A stretch of 64,000 bases of DNA, taken from Laburnicola sp. R22_1. Lineage: Eukaryota; Ascomycota; Dothideomycetes; Pleosporales; Didymosphaeriaceae. The notes beneath the pieces were generated by a model. The model worked only from the letters and a program-made list of their open reading frames with translations, did not search any database and had not been told where the DNA came from. The stretch is taken from assembly GCA_014281115.1 (NCBI GenBank), contig JACONQ010000012.1:2046001-2110000 (forward strand), given 5' to 3'. A program made the position numbers and the translations under genes. Numbering within the stretch: the first letter of the stretch is position 1; every line of letters begins with the position of its first letter. This document shows, one piece after another, positions 38,401 through 51,200 of the stretch.

Positions 38401-40540
38401 TTGTCTACTTATAAAGTAGTACATACCTATTAACATATTAACTTATATTATTTGCAATAATTAGAATAGTAAAAAGAAGAAAAGATAACTATAGCGTAGC
38501 TACACTAAAGTTTTATTCCTCCTCTACTAAAGTTCTAAGTAGCCTCTTTGTAAAAAATTTGCTCATAAAAGTAGCCCCACGCTGACTACTAAGCTCGCTT
38601 AGTAGTTTAAATACGCTTTTTTATAATTGTATTACCTTTTTACGCTCTTTTTAATTACTAAGCAGGAGGCTCTACTTTTTTATTATATTATTTAAGATAA
38701 AAGCCTTTGTTATTCTACTCCTAGATAGTTACTTTAACAATCTATATATAAGTATATTATCTAAGTAAGCTATATAAAAGTTATCTAGGTATTAGTATAA
38801 TATCTTATTAATATATATTTAAAAAGTACCAGAAGCTTTAGTAAGTCTAAATAGCATAATAGTGTACTTATAAAGTCTATATTGCGTAAGAAACACTATT
38901 TTTCTTTATTATTTTTCTTAACGCATATATTATTAAAATTCGCAATAATGTATATAATAAATATAAATCTTATCTTATTTATATGTGCTAGCGTGTCTTT
39001 TAATAATAGTAATGTATTGTAATTATACTTTATACTAGTGTTAATTATGTAATAATTAACGCAAATGCGTAATTTACCTCTTAGTTTTTTTAATAATAAG
39101 GATAGAAGATACATACTAAAATATACTTATTTATAAGAATCCTTTTATAGTTATTTTATTAATATATTTCTTAACTACTATAGTCTCTAGTTGCGTAAGA
39201 CTATATATATGTAGTTATAGGACTTTATTATTAATAAGATTAATAGTATAGTTAACTCTAGAGTAATAGGGAGGTAACTTATTAGCCTCCTTTAGGTTAA
39301 AATACTAAAACTTATCTTATAACTATATAGATAATAACTACCTTATCTTACCTATTATATAGGGCTTATTAGATAACTTTTTTATAAACTTGTTATAATC
39401 TATCTAACTGCACATAGTAAGTTCTATAGTAGCGCAGAATGTCTGCGTATCACAATTGCCTATTATTAGGTTAGGTAGTTAGCCTAGTTAGTTCTAGTTA
39501 TAAGGCTCTAGCTAAGTTATAGAGTCTAGGTTGTAGACCACTATTAGATAAGCTGCCTGGCTAGTAATTAGACTAATATTCTTATAAGTTATTATAGATT
39601 ATAATAAACTAGTAGGTAGCTTATTATAGTACATAGTTTTAGGCAGCGCATTTTTAAGGTAATAAACTAGATAATAATGCGTATTAAATATTATAAATTA
39701 GTTATGTAACCCTAGTTGTGAGTTATAAGCAAATATCTAATCTATACTAAGAATAATATTAAAAGTGCTAATATTAGTAATAAAGCATATTATAGTGCTA
39801 GTGTAAATACTATGTTATATTATAAGGTCTACAGCTTAACTAATCTTATCTATAACTTTGCTATTTATAAGGCATAGAATAATTAGGTTATTAATATAGT
39901 ATAGTCTTCTTAGCTAGTATTATTTAATATATAAAGAACTAATAAAACTTACGCTAGCTTTAGTATTAGTAAGCTATTATGCCTTTACCTATTTTTAAGG
40001 TGCAGCTAGTTTAACTAAATAAGTAAACTAGAGTTATTATTTAGTTTTGTCTAGTTTGTCTATATTAATTGCGGAGATTTGTTATATATACTATAGGTTA
40101 AGACCTAGTTTTATGTCTAATTTAAACTTATTAATCTTTTACAATACTACTATAAGATTTCTTTATATACGCTATTATTATTACTTTATTACGCAATTTT
40201 GCACTAGAGTTATTAAAAATATAACTTATCCTTATCCTTATAGTCCTAACCTTAACGCATGTCTAGGTTATTATTAGCTAGGTTATTAGATTTAGATAAC
40301 TTACTATAGAAGCTATTATATCTATGCATCCTATATAGTTAGTTAGAGTTTGTCTAAATAGCATAGATATGCTACGCATCTTTATAATTAATAAGGCCTA
40401 AAAGGATAGTATAAAGATACTTAATATTCTTTGTTAGGGTAATAGTATTATTGCAATAGTTAGTAGTTATGTCTATTACTTAGTGTCCTACTGCGCCGCA
40501 TTTAAAATAGACATTAGCTTTAGCTAGTAGGTCTAATTTA
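35444..40540 (-). pseudogene. gag-pol remnant of Gypsy B
   Basis: On the minus strand, in element order: a gag zinc knuckle VYFKCGAVGH near 40500, then an RT segment (LRGKLRICVNYYIIN, near 39040-39080), the catalytic AYLDNILIY near 38755-38785, further RT (LYLNINKC near 37560) and integrase-like sequence at 35.4-36.7 kb. The integrase end continues at 28251-27720 beyond element D. The frame is broken by many stops and by element G. Confidence 0.65.
37646..38741. mobile_element. Element G: 1.1-kb insertion with 14-bp duplication
   Basis: The insertion splits the reverse transcriptase of B immediately after AYLDNILIY. A perfect 14-bp repeat CTATATATAAGTAT flanks it (37632-37645, 38742-38755). 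It starts GGTTAGCTTACTAAATACC and ends TAGTTACTTTAACAA. Its last ~90 bp (38651-38740) are homologous to the inner arm of the foldback element at 20414-20508. I recognise no coding domain or terminal inverted repeat. Confidence 0.7.
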
Positions 40541-43500
40541 TATAACGTGCGCCTATAGTTATTACGCCTAGTAGACTTTGTATATAAGGCGAATAAAGTG
40601 GTACGTATAGTAGTATTAGATCTAGTTATGGTTATATTTATTATATAAGCTTTTAAGCAGTTAAGAGCTATTATAAAGGCTTCTAAACAATTTATTATAA
40701 ATTTATAATTAAGATATTCTATATATAACGCGCGTTCTATGTAAGTAGTAAAAGACTTACTAGAAATAGATAACGCGTTAGTAGTATATATAATGCGAGT
40801 ATATATAAGCTAATAGGCGTAATTTATTAGTAAGTAGTTAGGTATACTAAAATAGTTAATAACTGCTATAAATTGTGCGTGCTAATCTATAAGAGTCTCT
40901 CTAGGACTTTAGGCTAAGGTATTACCTATAATCTTTTCCTAGGCATCTAATAGTTTGTTTTCTAATAAATAGATCTTATTAAGATAGTTAAGTATATTAG
41001 CTATAGTTATAGTAGTTTTAAAATATAGGTATATAAGAGTTTAGGCCTACCTTTTTAGTTAGCTTTATAAATATATAATATAAAGCTACTTAGTAGGTAA
41101 AGTCTATAGTTTGTCTATTAACGCGATGCGCTAGCGTTTATAGTTGTCCTTATCCTTATCCTTACTAGAGAAGAGATCTATTTTAGGTATTTAGATATGT
41201 AAGTATTAGGAATCTACTATAAGTCCTAGTAATAAAATTACCTTATAAGGGGGCAGTGAATAGGTCTATTATTGTGTGCAACTTATATAGCTAATAGCAC
41301 GCCTATTATATTATAAATCTAAGATAAGAAATAGACGTATATAATTAAGTAATAGATTATTTGCTAGAGTATAGCAAACTTTAATATTAGAGAGTTACTT
41401 AATAGAGGTAATAGGCTAATTAGAATCTCTAAACTATTGCATATTATAAGGTTAACCTTGCTATATAATGTGTATAGGCAATTGTCCCCTAAGCTTAGTA
41501 ATATAGGTGTGAGCTATGTTTAATTCTTATTAAATCGCATGCTTAGCTTCTGCTAATTATAAGATATAGTTCTCTAAGTCTTAATAGTTAACGCGTAGGA
41601 CATAATTATCTAGTAGTTAACTTTAGAGCTCCCTAAGTTATTATTATAGAGCTATATAATAGGTAGTAGAGGTCTTAAACCTTCTAAGAGTAATAAAGTT
41701 CTTTTTTAATAACTTATAATATGCTTATAGCTAGATGTTATCTTATTCTACTATTTTAAGAGAGTCCTTATATAATAATACATAACTCCCTAATATTTTA
41801 ACTTATTCTAACTTTGTCCTAAACTATTATTTTAATACCTTATAATTGGCCTTAAGTTGTTTAAACTCTTAAAGCTTAGTCTAATTATTGTCTAATTTGT
41901 TAGTAATTTGTTTTATAGTTGTTAATAGCAATATAATAATATTCTACTAGAACTTAGGTTTCTAGTTAATAGTGTTAACAAACTATATATATTCTTAAAC
42001 CTTAACTTTGTCTAGCTTTAAACTATCCTCTACACTAGTTTTACTAACTTAGAGTTAGTAATCTAGTATATTACTATTAGTATTAGTAATATTAGTAAAG
42101 TATATATACTTAGGAAGATTAGTAGATAGTAAACTAGCATAATCTTATTAGTTATATGTTATAGTTAGTTAATTATATATGTTAATAAAAAGGTTACTTT
42201 TATTAAAAGGTTAGATATTATTATTATTATTATTTATAAAAGCTTTGTTATAATCTTTAGATTTAAAAAGTCCCTTTTAAAGGTAACTTTGCGCTTATTA
42301 TGTTATTGTTCTATTTCTAGCAAGTTGTTATCTAACTTATCCTAATTTATAGGTAGGGTACTCTAAGTAGTGCTCTGCTAAGTTAGGACCTTTAGCTAAG
42401 ACGTAGTAGCGAAGTTACAGGGCTTTTTATAGAAGCTAGTATTATTATTATTTTTATAGCTTAGTCTTACCATCTTGTCTACTATATATAATAGGTTTAT
42501 CTCTTAGTAAGTGTATAATTTAAGTTAAAGGTTAAGGTTATAAAGTTAAGAATATAGTAGATACTATAGTTAGTTACTATAGTTACTTTTATATAAGGTA
42601 TTATAACTATAGCCTATATATAACTATAAAAGTCTAGGTATGTGTAAAAACCTAAGATGTTATATAGTAATATTAGATTCTCTAGACTTTTACTAAAGTA
42701 GATAAGACTTATTAGAATTACTATAAGGTCTTAAGACTTTTAACTACGCAAAGCGAGCGCGCCTAAAGACTAGGTTTACTGCTATACTATACTAGAGTAA
42801 TTTACTAAAAGTGTAGGTCTTACTAATATGGCTTATAATTATACCTTAGGCTATAAGTTATCTAGGTTAGTATTATTTACTATTATTATAGAGATTATAT
42901 ATTTCTTCCCTAGGGTTAATCCGTGATATTACGTAATTCTGAGCCGACTGTTTAACTAACCACTGTGTTACGTAATTAATAATTTCTTTAACAATATTTT
43001 TTGCTATAATAATAATAATAATAATTATAATAGCAACTAACCTAACTATTTTATTACTCTTCTATAGTAGATCTCCCCTTGCAACTAGCGAGCTATATAC
43101 TACTCCCTAGGACTTTGCTACCGCCTATATCCTCTATGCTCCCCCTACTACTGCTTACTCTTACCTTTATCACGCTACTGCCCTTACTTCTTATTATTCT
43201 TATACGCCTATAAGATTTTAACTACTACTAGGAGCTTTTTCTACTATAGCTGCGCGCGCGCGCTCTAGCAATGTATAAGGAACACTCTTTTCTTCTTTAA
43301 TAGTTGCCTACTACTATATTTTAGTCTATCCTCTAGCCTTGCTAATAACGCAATAGCAAAGAGCTATTATTATTATATAAATATTACTGCATTATTGCTT
43401 AGGCCTTTATATAAAAGAATAGCCATATATTTAAGAATCTAGAATTGCGTATAAATAGTATATAGCCTAAATAGATTATTAGTTATAACCTCTAGAATAG

Positions 43501-44323
43501 TATAATTAATCTAGTCTTCTAGTAAGCCTGCCTTAACTATATTTTATAGCAGATAGGCTAGATAGCTATTATTGCCTAGCTAGTTATCTATGCTAGTTTT
43601 AAATTCTCTAGCAGCCATCTAACTATAGGTATTAAATAACTTAATCTTAGGATGCTAAAAAGCTAGCTTGCTATATATATTAAAGAGTTAGATTTAAAAG
43701 ACTTAGTGTTGTATATATTAAAAGGAAAGAATTTTTAGATATTATAGATATTATAAGAGGCAGACTTATATAATATATATATTGTAAACTATAGTTATAA
43801 CTCTGCGCTCTATTATAGCTCTCTAATAGTTTACTAGTTAAGAAATAATATATAACTTAGTTATACTAGATAGTAGACTATCTATTAACTACAGTAGGGT
43901 GACACAAAAAAAGCGCCTAGTAAAAAGATATCTTTTTAAAAGTTATATAACTAGGTGAGTTTTAATACTATGTAAATAAAAAGTATACCGTTTTAAGGAG
44001 AAGGGTTAGGAAATTTACTATAGAAGGTTAGTGAGAGCTTAGTAATCAGCGCTAACTAGAGGTATCTTAGTAAAGTTAAGGAAATTTTTCTTAAAACTTT
44101 GACCCTATATAACTTTTTTTTCTACGTAGATAAAATTCTATAAGAACTATATAACGTAATTTTTATTATAGGTTTATTTATAGAAATAATAATTATAAGA
44201 AAAAGATAAAAATTAATTAAAACTAAACAATTAGATAGAACTAGTAAATAATATATAACTAGTACTTAGTATACCATCCTTTAGCCTCTATAACGTCATT
44301 ATAACGCTTAGGCAAAGATAGTA

Positions 44324-45857
44324 CGGAGGTGCCTTTCAAAAGTTTTTGCCCACCTTGGCGAGCAGGGGTATGCGCCACATTCCAGATCGGGAAGCATCTC
44401 CGAGTTGACGTGGCCACTTCTCAACCTCAGGCCTTACCCTCTGTAACTACTACTCTCTGTTAATTGATCTATCTAGTACTGTCGCTATGGTTTATTACGA
44501 TAACTCTACTTGTGCCACGGTAGTCGTTCTTAAGGCTATAGGCAAGTCAAACAATGAGATCACCGGACTCACTGGAATCGAGAAGCGTACGATCAACTCT
44601 ATATACGCGCGAGCAATCGAGCGAGGTTTCGATCCAGGCCAGCGGCCGCTAAAGCTTGAAGATAAGCATCTTGAAAACGCCTATTGATCTGGCCGGCCAT
44701 CAAAGCAATCTGAAGTCTCCGAGAAAGTAGTCAACACCGTACGCACTGATCGATATGGGCGAGAGAAGTCTTGCGCTGACGTTGCTGGCGCACTTAGCCA
44801 AGAAGGATTCAATATCTCAGCTGCCACAGTCTGGCGAATCTTAAGGAAGGCAGGCTTCAAGAAGACCAAGCCAACGAGGAAGCCTGGGTTGACGAAGCAG
44901 ATGAAGGAGGATTGATATAAGTGGTGCCAGGCCCATTAAGACTGGACGCTTAAAGATTGGAAGAATGTTATCTAGTCAGACGAAACGTCTGTTGTTCTTA
45001 ACCATAGGCGTGGAGGATATCGAGTATAGAGGAAAGCAGATGAGGCCTTCGTACGGAGCTGTATTTGTGAGAGATGGAAAGGCTACTCTGAATTTATGTT
45101 TGGGGGCTGTTTCTCGTACGACAAGAAGGGCCCCTGTCACTGCTGGACGCCAGAAACAAAGAAAGAGAAGGAGGCTGCTGCTGCTCAAATTGATAAACTA
45201 AACAAGGAGCTTGAGCCTATTAAAAAGGCTGAGTGGGAGCTTGAGAATGGCATGCGTCGCCTAGGTCTCTGTACCAAGCCTGGACGGCTGCTCCAGTGGA
45301 GATAGAACCAGAGGACTAGAAAGCTCAGCCGAGGCAGTGGCTTAGGAATTGACTAGTACCAGTACCAGACAACAATTCTGCTGCCAAAGCTTATTCCTTT
45401 TGCAAAGCAGTGTAAGGCTACGCGGCCTAGAACAGTTGTACAGGAAGATAAGGCGCCTTCTTACAACCACTACGTTCAAAGCTATATATATAGCATTCAT
45501 GATGTTAAGAGGATTATCTAGTGTGGTAACTCTCCTGATTTGAATTCTATTGAGCCTTGCTGGCCATGGATGAAAAGGGCTACTACGAAGAAAGGAGCTC
45601 CTAAGAATAGAGCAGAGGCAGTACGGGCATAGGAGTAGTGCTGGAGAGAGCTGCCTCAGGAGAAAATACAGGCTTGGATTGAGCGGATTCCATACCATAT
45701 AGAACAGATCCTTGAGCTCAATGGAGGCAACGAGTATAAGGAGGGTCGGAGGCTCAGGAAGCCAGAGCTAGAGCCAGCCGGAGAACGCTCTTAATTAGGA
45801 ATAGCACAGAACCCCCTGCTCGCCAAGGTGGGCAAAAACTTTTGAAAGGCACCTCCG
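44324..45857 (+). mobile_element. Tc1/mariner DNA transposon M2
   Basis: This 1,534-bp element sits inside M1. Its 46-bp inverted repeats (CGGAGGTGCCTTTCAAAAG at 44324, complement ending at 45857) are nearly perfect. A TA duplication lies at 44322-44323 and 45858-45859. Composition is close to normal genes, so it is younger than M1. Confidence 0.92.
44487..45794 (+). pseudogene. M2 transposase (DD34E, Tc1-like), interrupted
   Basis: One frame starting MVYYDNSTCATVVVLKAIG runs through an HTH region (NEITGLTGIEKRTINSIYAR), SAATVWRILRKAGF, the first catalytic Asp in SDETSVV, the second in QEDKAPSYNHY and NSPDLNSIEPCW with the Glu 34 residues later. A charged helical insertion lies in the middle (KKEKEAAAAQIDKLNKEL). 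Roughly nine in-frame stops (for example after LENAY, MKED and DVKRII) fit C-to-T or G-to-A changes of CGA, CAA, CAG and TGG codons. Confidence 0.88.
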
Positions 45858-45859
45858 TA

Positions 45860-46018
45860 TACAATGATCTATAGCCTCCTGTGGAATTAAATCCCACTCC
45901 TCTTGTATAGCTCTTTTAAAGGCTTCTACACTAGATTTACTAGTGCCAAAGCCTAAAGAAGCCCTATTTCTTTTTCCTAGCCTATCTTTTAATAGACTCC
46001 AAACGTTTTCTATAGGAT
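45860..46018 (-). pseudogene. M1 transposase, C-terminal part
   Basis: Minus-strand translation reads KRNRASLGFGTSKSSVEAF and then QEEWDLIPQEAIDH, the usual end of Tc1-type transposases after the PDLNPIENVW motif. It is separated from the rest of M1 transposase (58747-59850) by Gypsy E, and its last residues by M2. Confidence 0.8.
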
Positions 46019-46023
46019 TTAAG

Positions 46024-46203
46024 TGTAAGATCGTGGGTACAATGCTTAATCTATCAATTCACTATTAAGGCGATCCCTTAAAAAAGGAAAGTAGGTCTAA
46101 AGGCTACAAGGCCTAAGAAGAAAACTCTGCCCTAGCCAAGGCTAATCTAGGCCAGTCTAGGTCAACTAGGGGGTTACGCTGCCACAGGGGACGCGTTGTG
46201 ACA
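46024..46203 (-). repeat. 3' LTR of E
   Basis: This copy starts TGTAAGATCGTGGGTACAAT and ends GACGCGTTGTGACA. By eye it is identical to 58562-58741. It includes several TCTAGG-type motifs. Confidence 0.95.
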
Positions 46204-46256
46204 AAGCTCCCTTTCTTTAAAGGACCTCGACCCCGAGGTCGCCAGAGAAATTTTCT

Positions 46257-46292
46257 AAATAGGCTAGTTAAGCTCGCTTAACTAGCCTATTT
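46257..46292. other. Perfect 16-bp-arm hairpin
   Basis: AAATAGGCTAGTTAAG (46257-46272), a CTCG loop and the exact complement (46277-46292). A smaller inverted repeat GACCTCG...CGAGGTC lies at 46223-46240. Both are between the 3' LTR of E and the antisense gene, just before a TTTATAAG TATA-like sequence near 46315. Confidence 0.9.
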
Positions 46293-46658
46293 TGGACTAG
46301 CGTACCTTTATAAGTTTACCCCCAGCCCTGCCGCTCCATCACCTCTTCTCCCCACTCTCCCCACGTCGCCACTTATTCTAGCGTAAGTACCCCCGGGATA
46401 GGCGCTCCTAGCAGGCTCCGACAAGGGTAATCTAGGGTGATCTAGGCCCCTTCTAGGCCAAAACACCCCCAATCTGGGGTTTTCTCGGGCCTGTGGGGGT
46501 CCCCCATACCCATCTAGGCTTGTCTAGAGCTAACGACGCTTGACAGTCCGCTTCGACGTCGCCCAATCCTTTTTCGACCCATTTAACCTCCTCGGAACAG
46601 CCTCGGCCCCAGTCAAGCCCGATCTAGGCCCATCTAGCCCTATCTCACCCTCATCAAG

Positions 46659-47680
46659 ATGTCCGGTACTTTGCAGAGGTTGAAGAAAACGGCCCAGGAC
46701 AATGCACTTATTACAACGAACCCCTGCATAACCTGCCTCCAGAGTCTGGTGGACGAGCTCCATGATGACGAAGTTGAGGAAGTTCATCCTTGCCGGTTCT
46801 TCCAAGAGGACCACAGAGCTCTACAGGACCGCAAGACCTACATCTCGGATGGCGTCATCGACCCTGGCCAGGACGATCTCATACTCAAGTGCGTCAAGTG
46901 CGCTAACGCCGGTCGGGATTGTTTCCAGGTGAGTAGGGCCAACCTAGGCATATCTAGGCCTCTCTAGGGTTCTCAAGGGCCCCCTAACGTGTTTAGGTTC
47001 CCCAGCGTCTTGTCTCCAAGCTCCAGGCCGCCATGAAGCTCATCCTCCCGGATCCCAGCAGCCTTCATCTCACTGAGGCCGAATTGGACGTGAGGGCGTT
47101 GAAGGAGATTCCTGAGGTCCCCGAGGGTTCCGAGGCCCCCGGCCTATCTTGCCTCCCCTTAAGGAGGCTTCCATCCAGTTGCGGAAGGTCTTTGAGGATA
47201 TCCAAATGTAAGTTTCTCCTATCTAGGCCTATCAAGGCCTCCCAAGGCTAATTTTGGGGTAGCCGTACCAAGGGCAAGTACGCTGGCAACGAGGACACTC
47301 CGCTGCACTCCGGCCGGGCCAACTTTCCCACTGACGGCTTCCTTCCCCTTGGGCTCACCGAGAAGGAGAAGGCTGAGGCCAAGAAGAATCGGAAGCGTTC
47401 GGCGGATGATGACGCGGGCGGTCTCGCGGGTACCCCGCGTAAGCGGGCTAGAGGTGGAGGTAAGGCGGTGGGCAATGCTGATCTCTCTGCTGTTGAGGTA
47501 ATCTAAACTTCCCAAGCCCTATCTAGGGTAATCTAGGCTAACCAATGTCAGGCTCGCTTGAGTGCGCTCGAGGACGCGTTGGACTTCCTAGTTGAGAGGG
47601 TGCGGCCGGGTTCTAAGGCTTCGGAGCGTGCGAAGAGGGATTTCGAGTCGTTGTGGCAGCAGGTGCGCACCTGGGATTAG
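46659..47680 (+). CDS. Antisense, spliced Cys-rich accessory gene inside Gypsy E
   Basis: The gene runs opposite to gag-pol, between chromodomain and 3' LTR. Likely exons are 46659-46928, 46997-47207, 47263-47497 and 47552-47680, all with GT-AG introns of 54-68 nt. Exon 1 (MSGTLQRLKKTAQDNA) has a Cys pattern NPCITCLQ...HPC...LKCVKCANAGRDCF that could bind zinc. Exon 3 is basic with an NLS-like AKKNRKRS and TPRKRARGGG. Exon 4 (ARLSALEDALDFLVERVRPG) looks helical and ends RTWD-stop. The exons sum to 845 nt, one short of a whole frame; the break is probably in the C-run at 47136-47140, since the frames before and after look genuine. The pattern recalls small Cys-rich fungal domains such as DUF3716, but I cannot confirm that. 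Confidence 0.6.
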
Positions 47681-48247
47681 GATCCTTGGGCTTTCTAGGC
47701 CTGTTTGGCCCTTTCTGGCGTTTTCCTAGTCTGAGATACCCCCCTTTTAGCGTTTGCTGCCTCCCTTTGGCTTTTGGGAGGGGCTAAGGGCCTTGTTTGG
47801 CCTTGTTTATGGGTCTAGAGACGTAGCTTTGGCCTAGTTTGGCCTTGATTGGGCTTGTTTGTGCTCGGCTCCCTGGTTCATGGATCTTGGACGCCGATTA
47901 GTTTAGGTTCTTGGTAGAGAAGCTTTTCTGTGCTTTGCTCTTATAATCCTTTATATTGCATGTTTGTGACGGTATTTTTGCCTGTTTCACAACACTATTA
48001 CTTCTCAGAGTCCGCGATTGCGTACTATTGCTTGCCTGTGTACCTGCTAGGGCTAGTCTAGGCCAATCTAGGCCTTTCTGGGGTTATCTCTACCCCTCCT
48101 TGTTTTGGAGGGCGACCCCGGCCTCTGCATGGCCTGTGGGCCTCGTTTAGGGCCTGTCTTTACCTCTGACGGGTTTGCGTCCTTTGTGAAGCCTGTGCGC
48201 TTGGAGAAAGCCTTTATCGCTGTTTTGGAAATGTCTTCTGCTGGCAA

Positions 48248-51200
48248 CTATTGGTTTTCTTCGTCACTGTACCCTTTCCACTTCACTTCGTACAGCCACC
48301 TGCCGTTCTCTCTTGTCCTACCCTTGATCCGTTCAACTGGGTATATGTCTGGACCTGTTTGTGGTACCACGACCTTGGGGGGACTTTGCTCCCGCTGCAT
48401 GAGTCCCTCTGGGGCCGATCGCTCCAGTAGGCACACGTGGAACACTGGGTGGATCTGGAAGTCCTTGGGCAGGCTTAGTTCGTACGCCTGATCCCCTACT
48501 CGGCGTAGAACTTTGTAGGGACCCCAGTACTTGTAGTCCAGCTTCTTTTTCGGCCTTGACGAGGCCAGGTTCCGTGCATCAAGGTAGACCATGTCTCCCA
48601 CAGCAAACTCTACCGGTTTGTGCTTGGAGTTGTATGCCTTCGCCTGGTAAGCCTGGGCTTTTGTCATAGTTTCTCGCATGACAGCCCTTATCTGGGCCAT
48701 TCTAGTCACGTCAGCGATAGCCTGAGGTGCGTTACCCCTCAATTGGAGTTCTTCAGCCACGCCAGTGGTTGGCAGGTCGTATCCGTACACGGCCTGGAAA
48801 GGCGACTTCCCCGTAGAGCTGTGTACGCTGTTGTTGTACGAGTACTCTGCCTCTGATAGCAACGAGGCCCAATTGTCCTGCTCGTAATTGCAGAAGACTC
48901 GTAGGTACTGCTCCAGCGTCTGGTTCTGCCTCTCAGTCTGCCCATCCGTCTGCGGGTGAAAGGCGGTCGAAAGCAGCCGTTTTGACCCTAAGCACTGCGC
49001 AAAGGTGCTCCAGTATCCTGATGTGAATAGGCTACCCCTGTCCGTCACTATCGACCTTGGGGGACTATAGAGCTGTATGACCTCCCGCCAAAAGATCTCA
49101 GCCAGCTCTGCTGCGGTCATGTCCTTGCGAACAGCCGTATAGTGGGCCATCTTACTAAAGCGATCTACGATCACCAGTATACTATCATACTTGTGGTTAC
49201 GCACCCTGCTCTTAGGGAGGTCTGTGATTATGTCCATTGTTATATCTTGCCAGGGACCTGTCGGGATCGGTAAGCTATTGAGTTGGCCATACCGTGCGTG
49301 TCTAGTGGGTTTAACCCTTGCACAGGCCTTGCAAGTCAGGACGTAATCCTTAACAAACTAACGGGCCCCAGGCCACCAGAACTCCCTCTGGACGATATCG
49401 AGTGTCCTCGCGAAACCAAAATAACCTGCCAGCGGATCATTATGACAGCGTCTCAAGGTCTCGATCCTGACGCCGGCCGGCACGTACAGGCGACCGTTGA
49501 ACTAGAGTAGATGACCCTTAATTGGGCTCCACCGCTCTATCCACGGTGGGCGATCCTCTGTGGGGTGCGAGAGACTCGCCCTCACCCTGACCGCTGTTGG
49601 GTCGCTCGTCATCTCTTTAGAGATGGCTTGAAGCAAAGGGTTCTTGAATTCCCCTTATTGCGCATCCTCTAGGGTAGGTCTTTCCCCAGGTCGCGCAATC
49701 CGCGCGGTGGCTGCCAGCCTAGGCTCTTCCAGCCTCTCCTAGGGTGTTTTAGCTCCCCTAAGCTTTAGCTTACTTTAAAGCTCTCTAAGCAGCCTTCCTT
49801 AGGAACTATCCGTCCTATCAGGCCTTTCCACTCCTTCCAACTCGTAGTCGGGCCTCCTTAAGGGTCCGTCCGCCAGGTTTGTCTTCCCTAGGCGGTGTCT
49901 GATCCCAAAATTGAATAAGGCGAGCCATTCAGCCCATTAGGCCTGGCGTCGGGTCAGGACTTTAGTTGTCATGAACCCCTGTAGGTTGGCATGATCTGTC
50001 AGGAGCTCTACCTGCTCTACAGTGCCTTCTAAGTAGTGCCTCCAGTGTTTAAAGGCTTCTACTATTGCAAGCAGCTCTCCGTTGTGCGTGTCGTAATTAC
50101 GCTCAGCCTGGCTCATCTTACGCAAGTAGAAGGCAACTGGGTGCCATTGTTCCTTTCCTTAGGGCCCTGGGTGTGGTTAACTTAAGATGCCAGATATCGC
50201 GTATCCAGAGGCGTTAGTCTCCACCCTTAAGGGCAATTCAGGGTTAAAATAGGCTAGCAAGGGCCCACTAGCAAAGCTTTGCTTTAGTTGCTCAAACGCA
50301 GCCCAAGCCTCGCTTGACAGGGCAATAGGTACCGATTCCTCCTTACGTTGTCGGTGACCACCACGGGCCGACCCTTCTGGTCGCTGGGTGAGTACGTGCA
50401 GGGGGCTTGCGACCCTTGAAAACCCTTTAATAAATCTTCGGTAGTAATTGGCAAAGCCTAGGAAAATTCTCACATCCCGTACCGACTTAGGCTCTGGCCA
50501 CTCCTGTATGCTCTTGACTCTGTCCCCTTCCATATGCACGCCCTCCGGGCTTACTACAAACCCTAGGTAGCCTACCTCTTGGGTGTGGAACTCACACTTG
50601 GAGAGTTTAGCGTACAGCTTGTGCTGGATAAGCCGATCCAGCACTGTCTTCACGTGTTTAATGTGTTCCTCCTCACTCTAGGAATATATAAGGATGTCGT
50701 CCAAGTATACAATGCAACAGACGTTGAGTAAGTCCGACAGCGCACTATTAATATAGCTCTAAAAGACCGCGGGGGCGTTAGTTAACCCAAAGGGCATTAC
50801 TGTGTATTCGAAGTGGCCATATCTAGTCCGGAATGCCGTCTTCCATTCGTCGCCTGCCTTGATTCGTATACAGTAATAGGCGTCCCTCAGGTCCAATTTA
50901 GTGTATATGACGGCGGATCCCAACCAGTCTAGTGACTCTTGAATTAGTGGGAGTAGGTAACGGTTTTTTACGGTCACCGCGTTTAGTCCACAGTAATCTA
51001 CGCATAATCGCAATCCCCCGTCCTTCTTCTTTGCGAAAAGGATTAGTGCTCCTGCTTCCGATTTCAAGTGGCGTATCCAGCCTCTTTTAAGGTTCCTCTT
51101 GATGTACTCCTTTAAGACCTGTGCCTCCGGCGCCAACAGGCTATAGAGCGGTCCGAAGGGTACCTTCTTGTCTGCCTCAATGTCAATAGACATCTTGTGA

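Noticed and set aside
38896..39114. 72-residue minus-strand ORF as a gene
   Set aside because: It is a fragment of the reverse transcriptase of Gypsy B (RGKLRICVNYY), not an independent gene.
40047..40277. 76-residue plus-strand ORF in the AT-rich block
   Set aside because: Antisense to the gag-protease part of B, no domain, composition typical of RIPped DNA.
46024..48240. CRISPR-like or tandem array from repeated TCTAGG motifs
   Set aside because: Irregular spacing, no uniform spacers, eukaryotic retroelement context.
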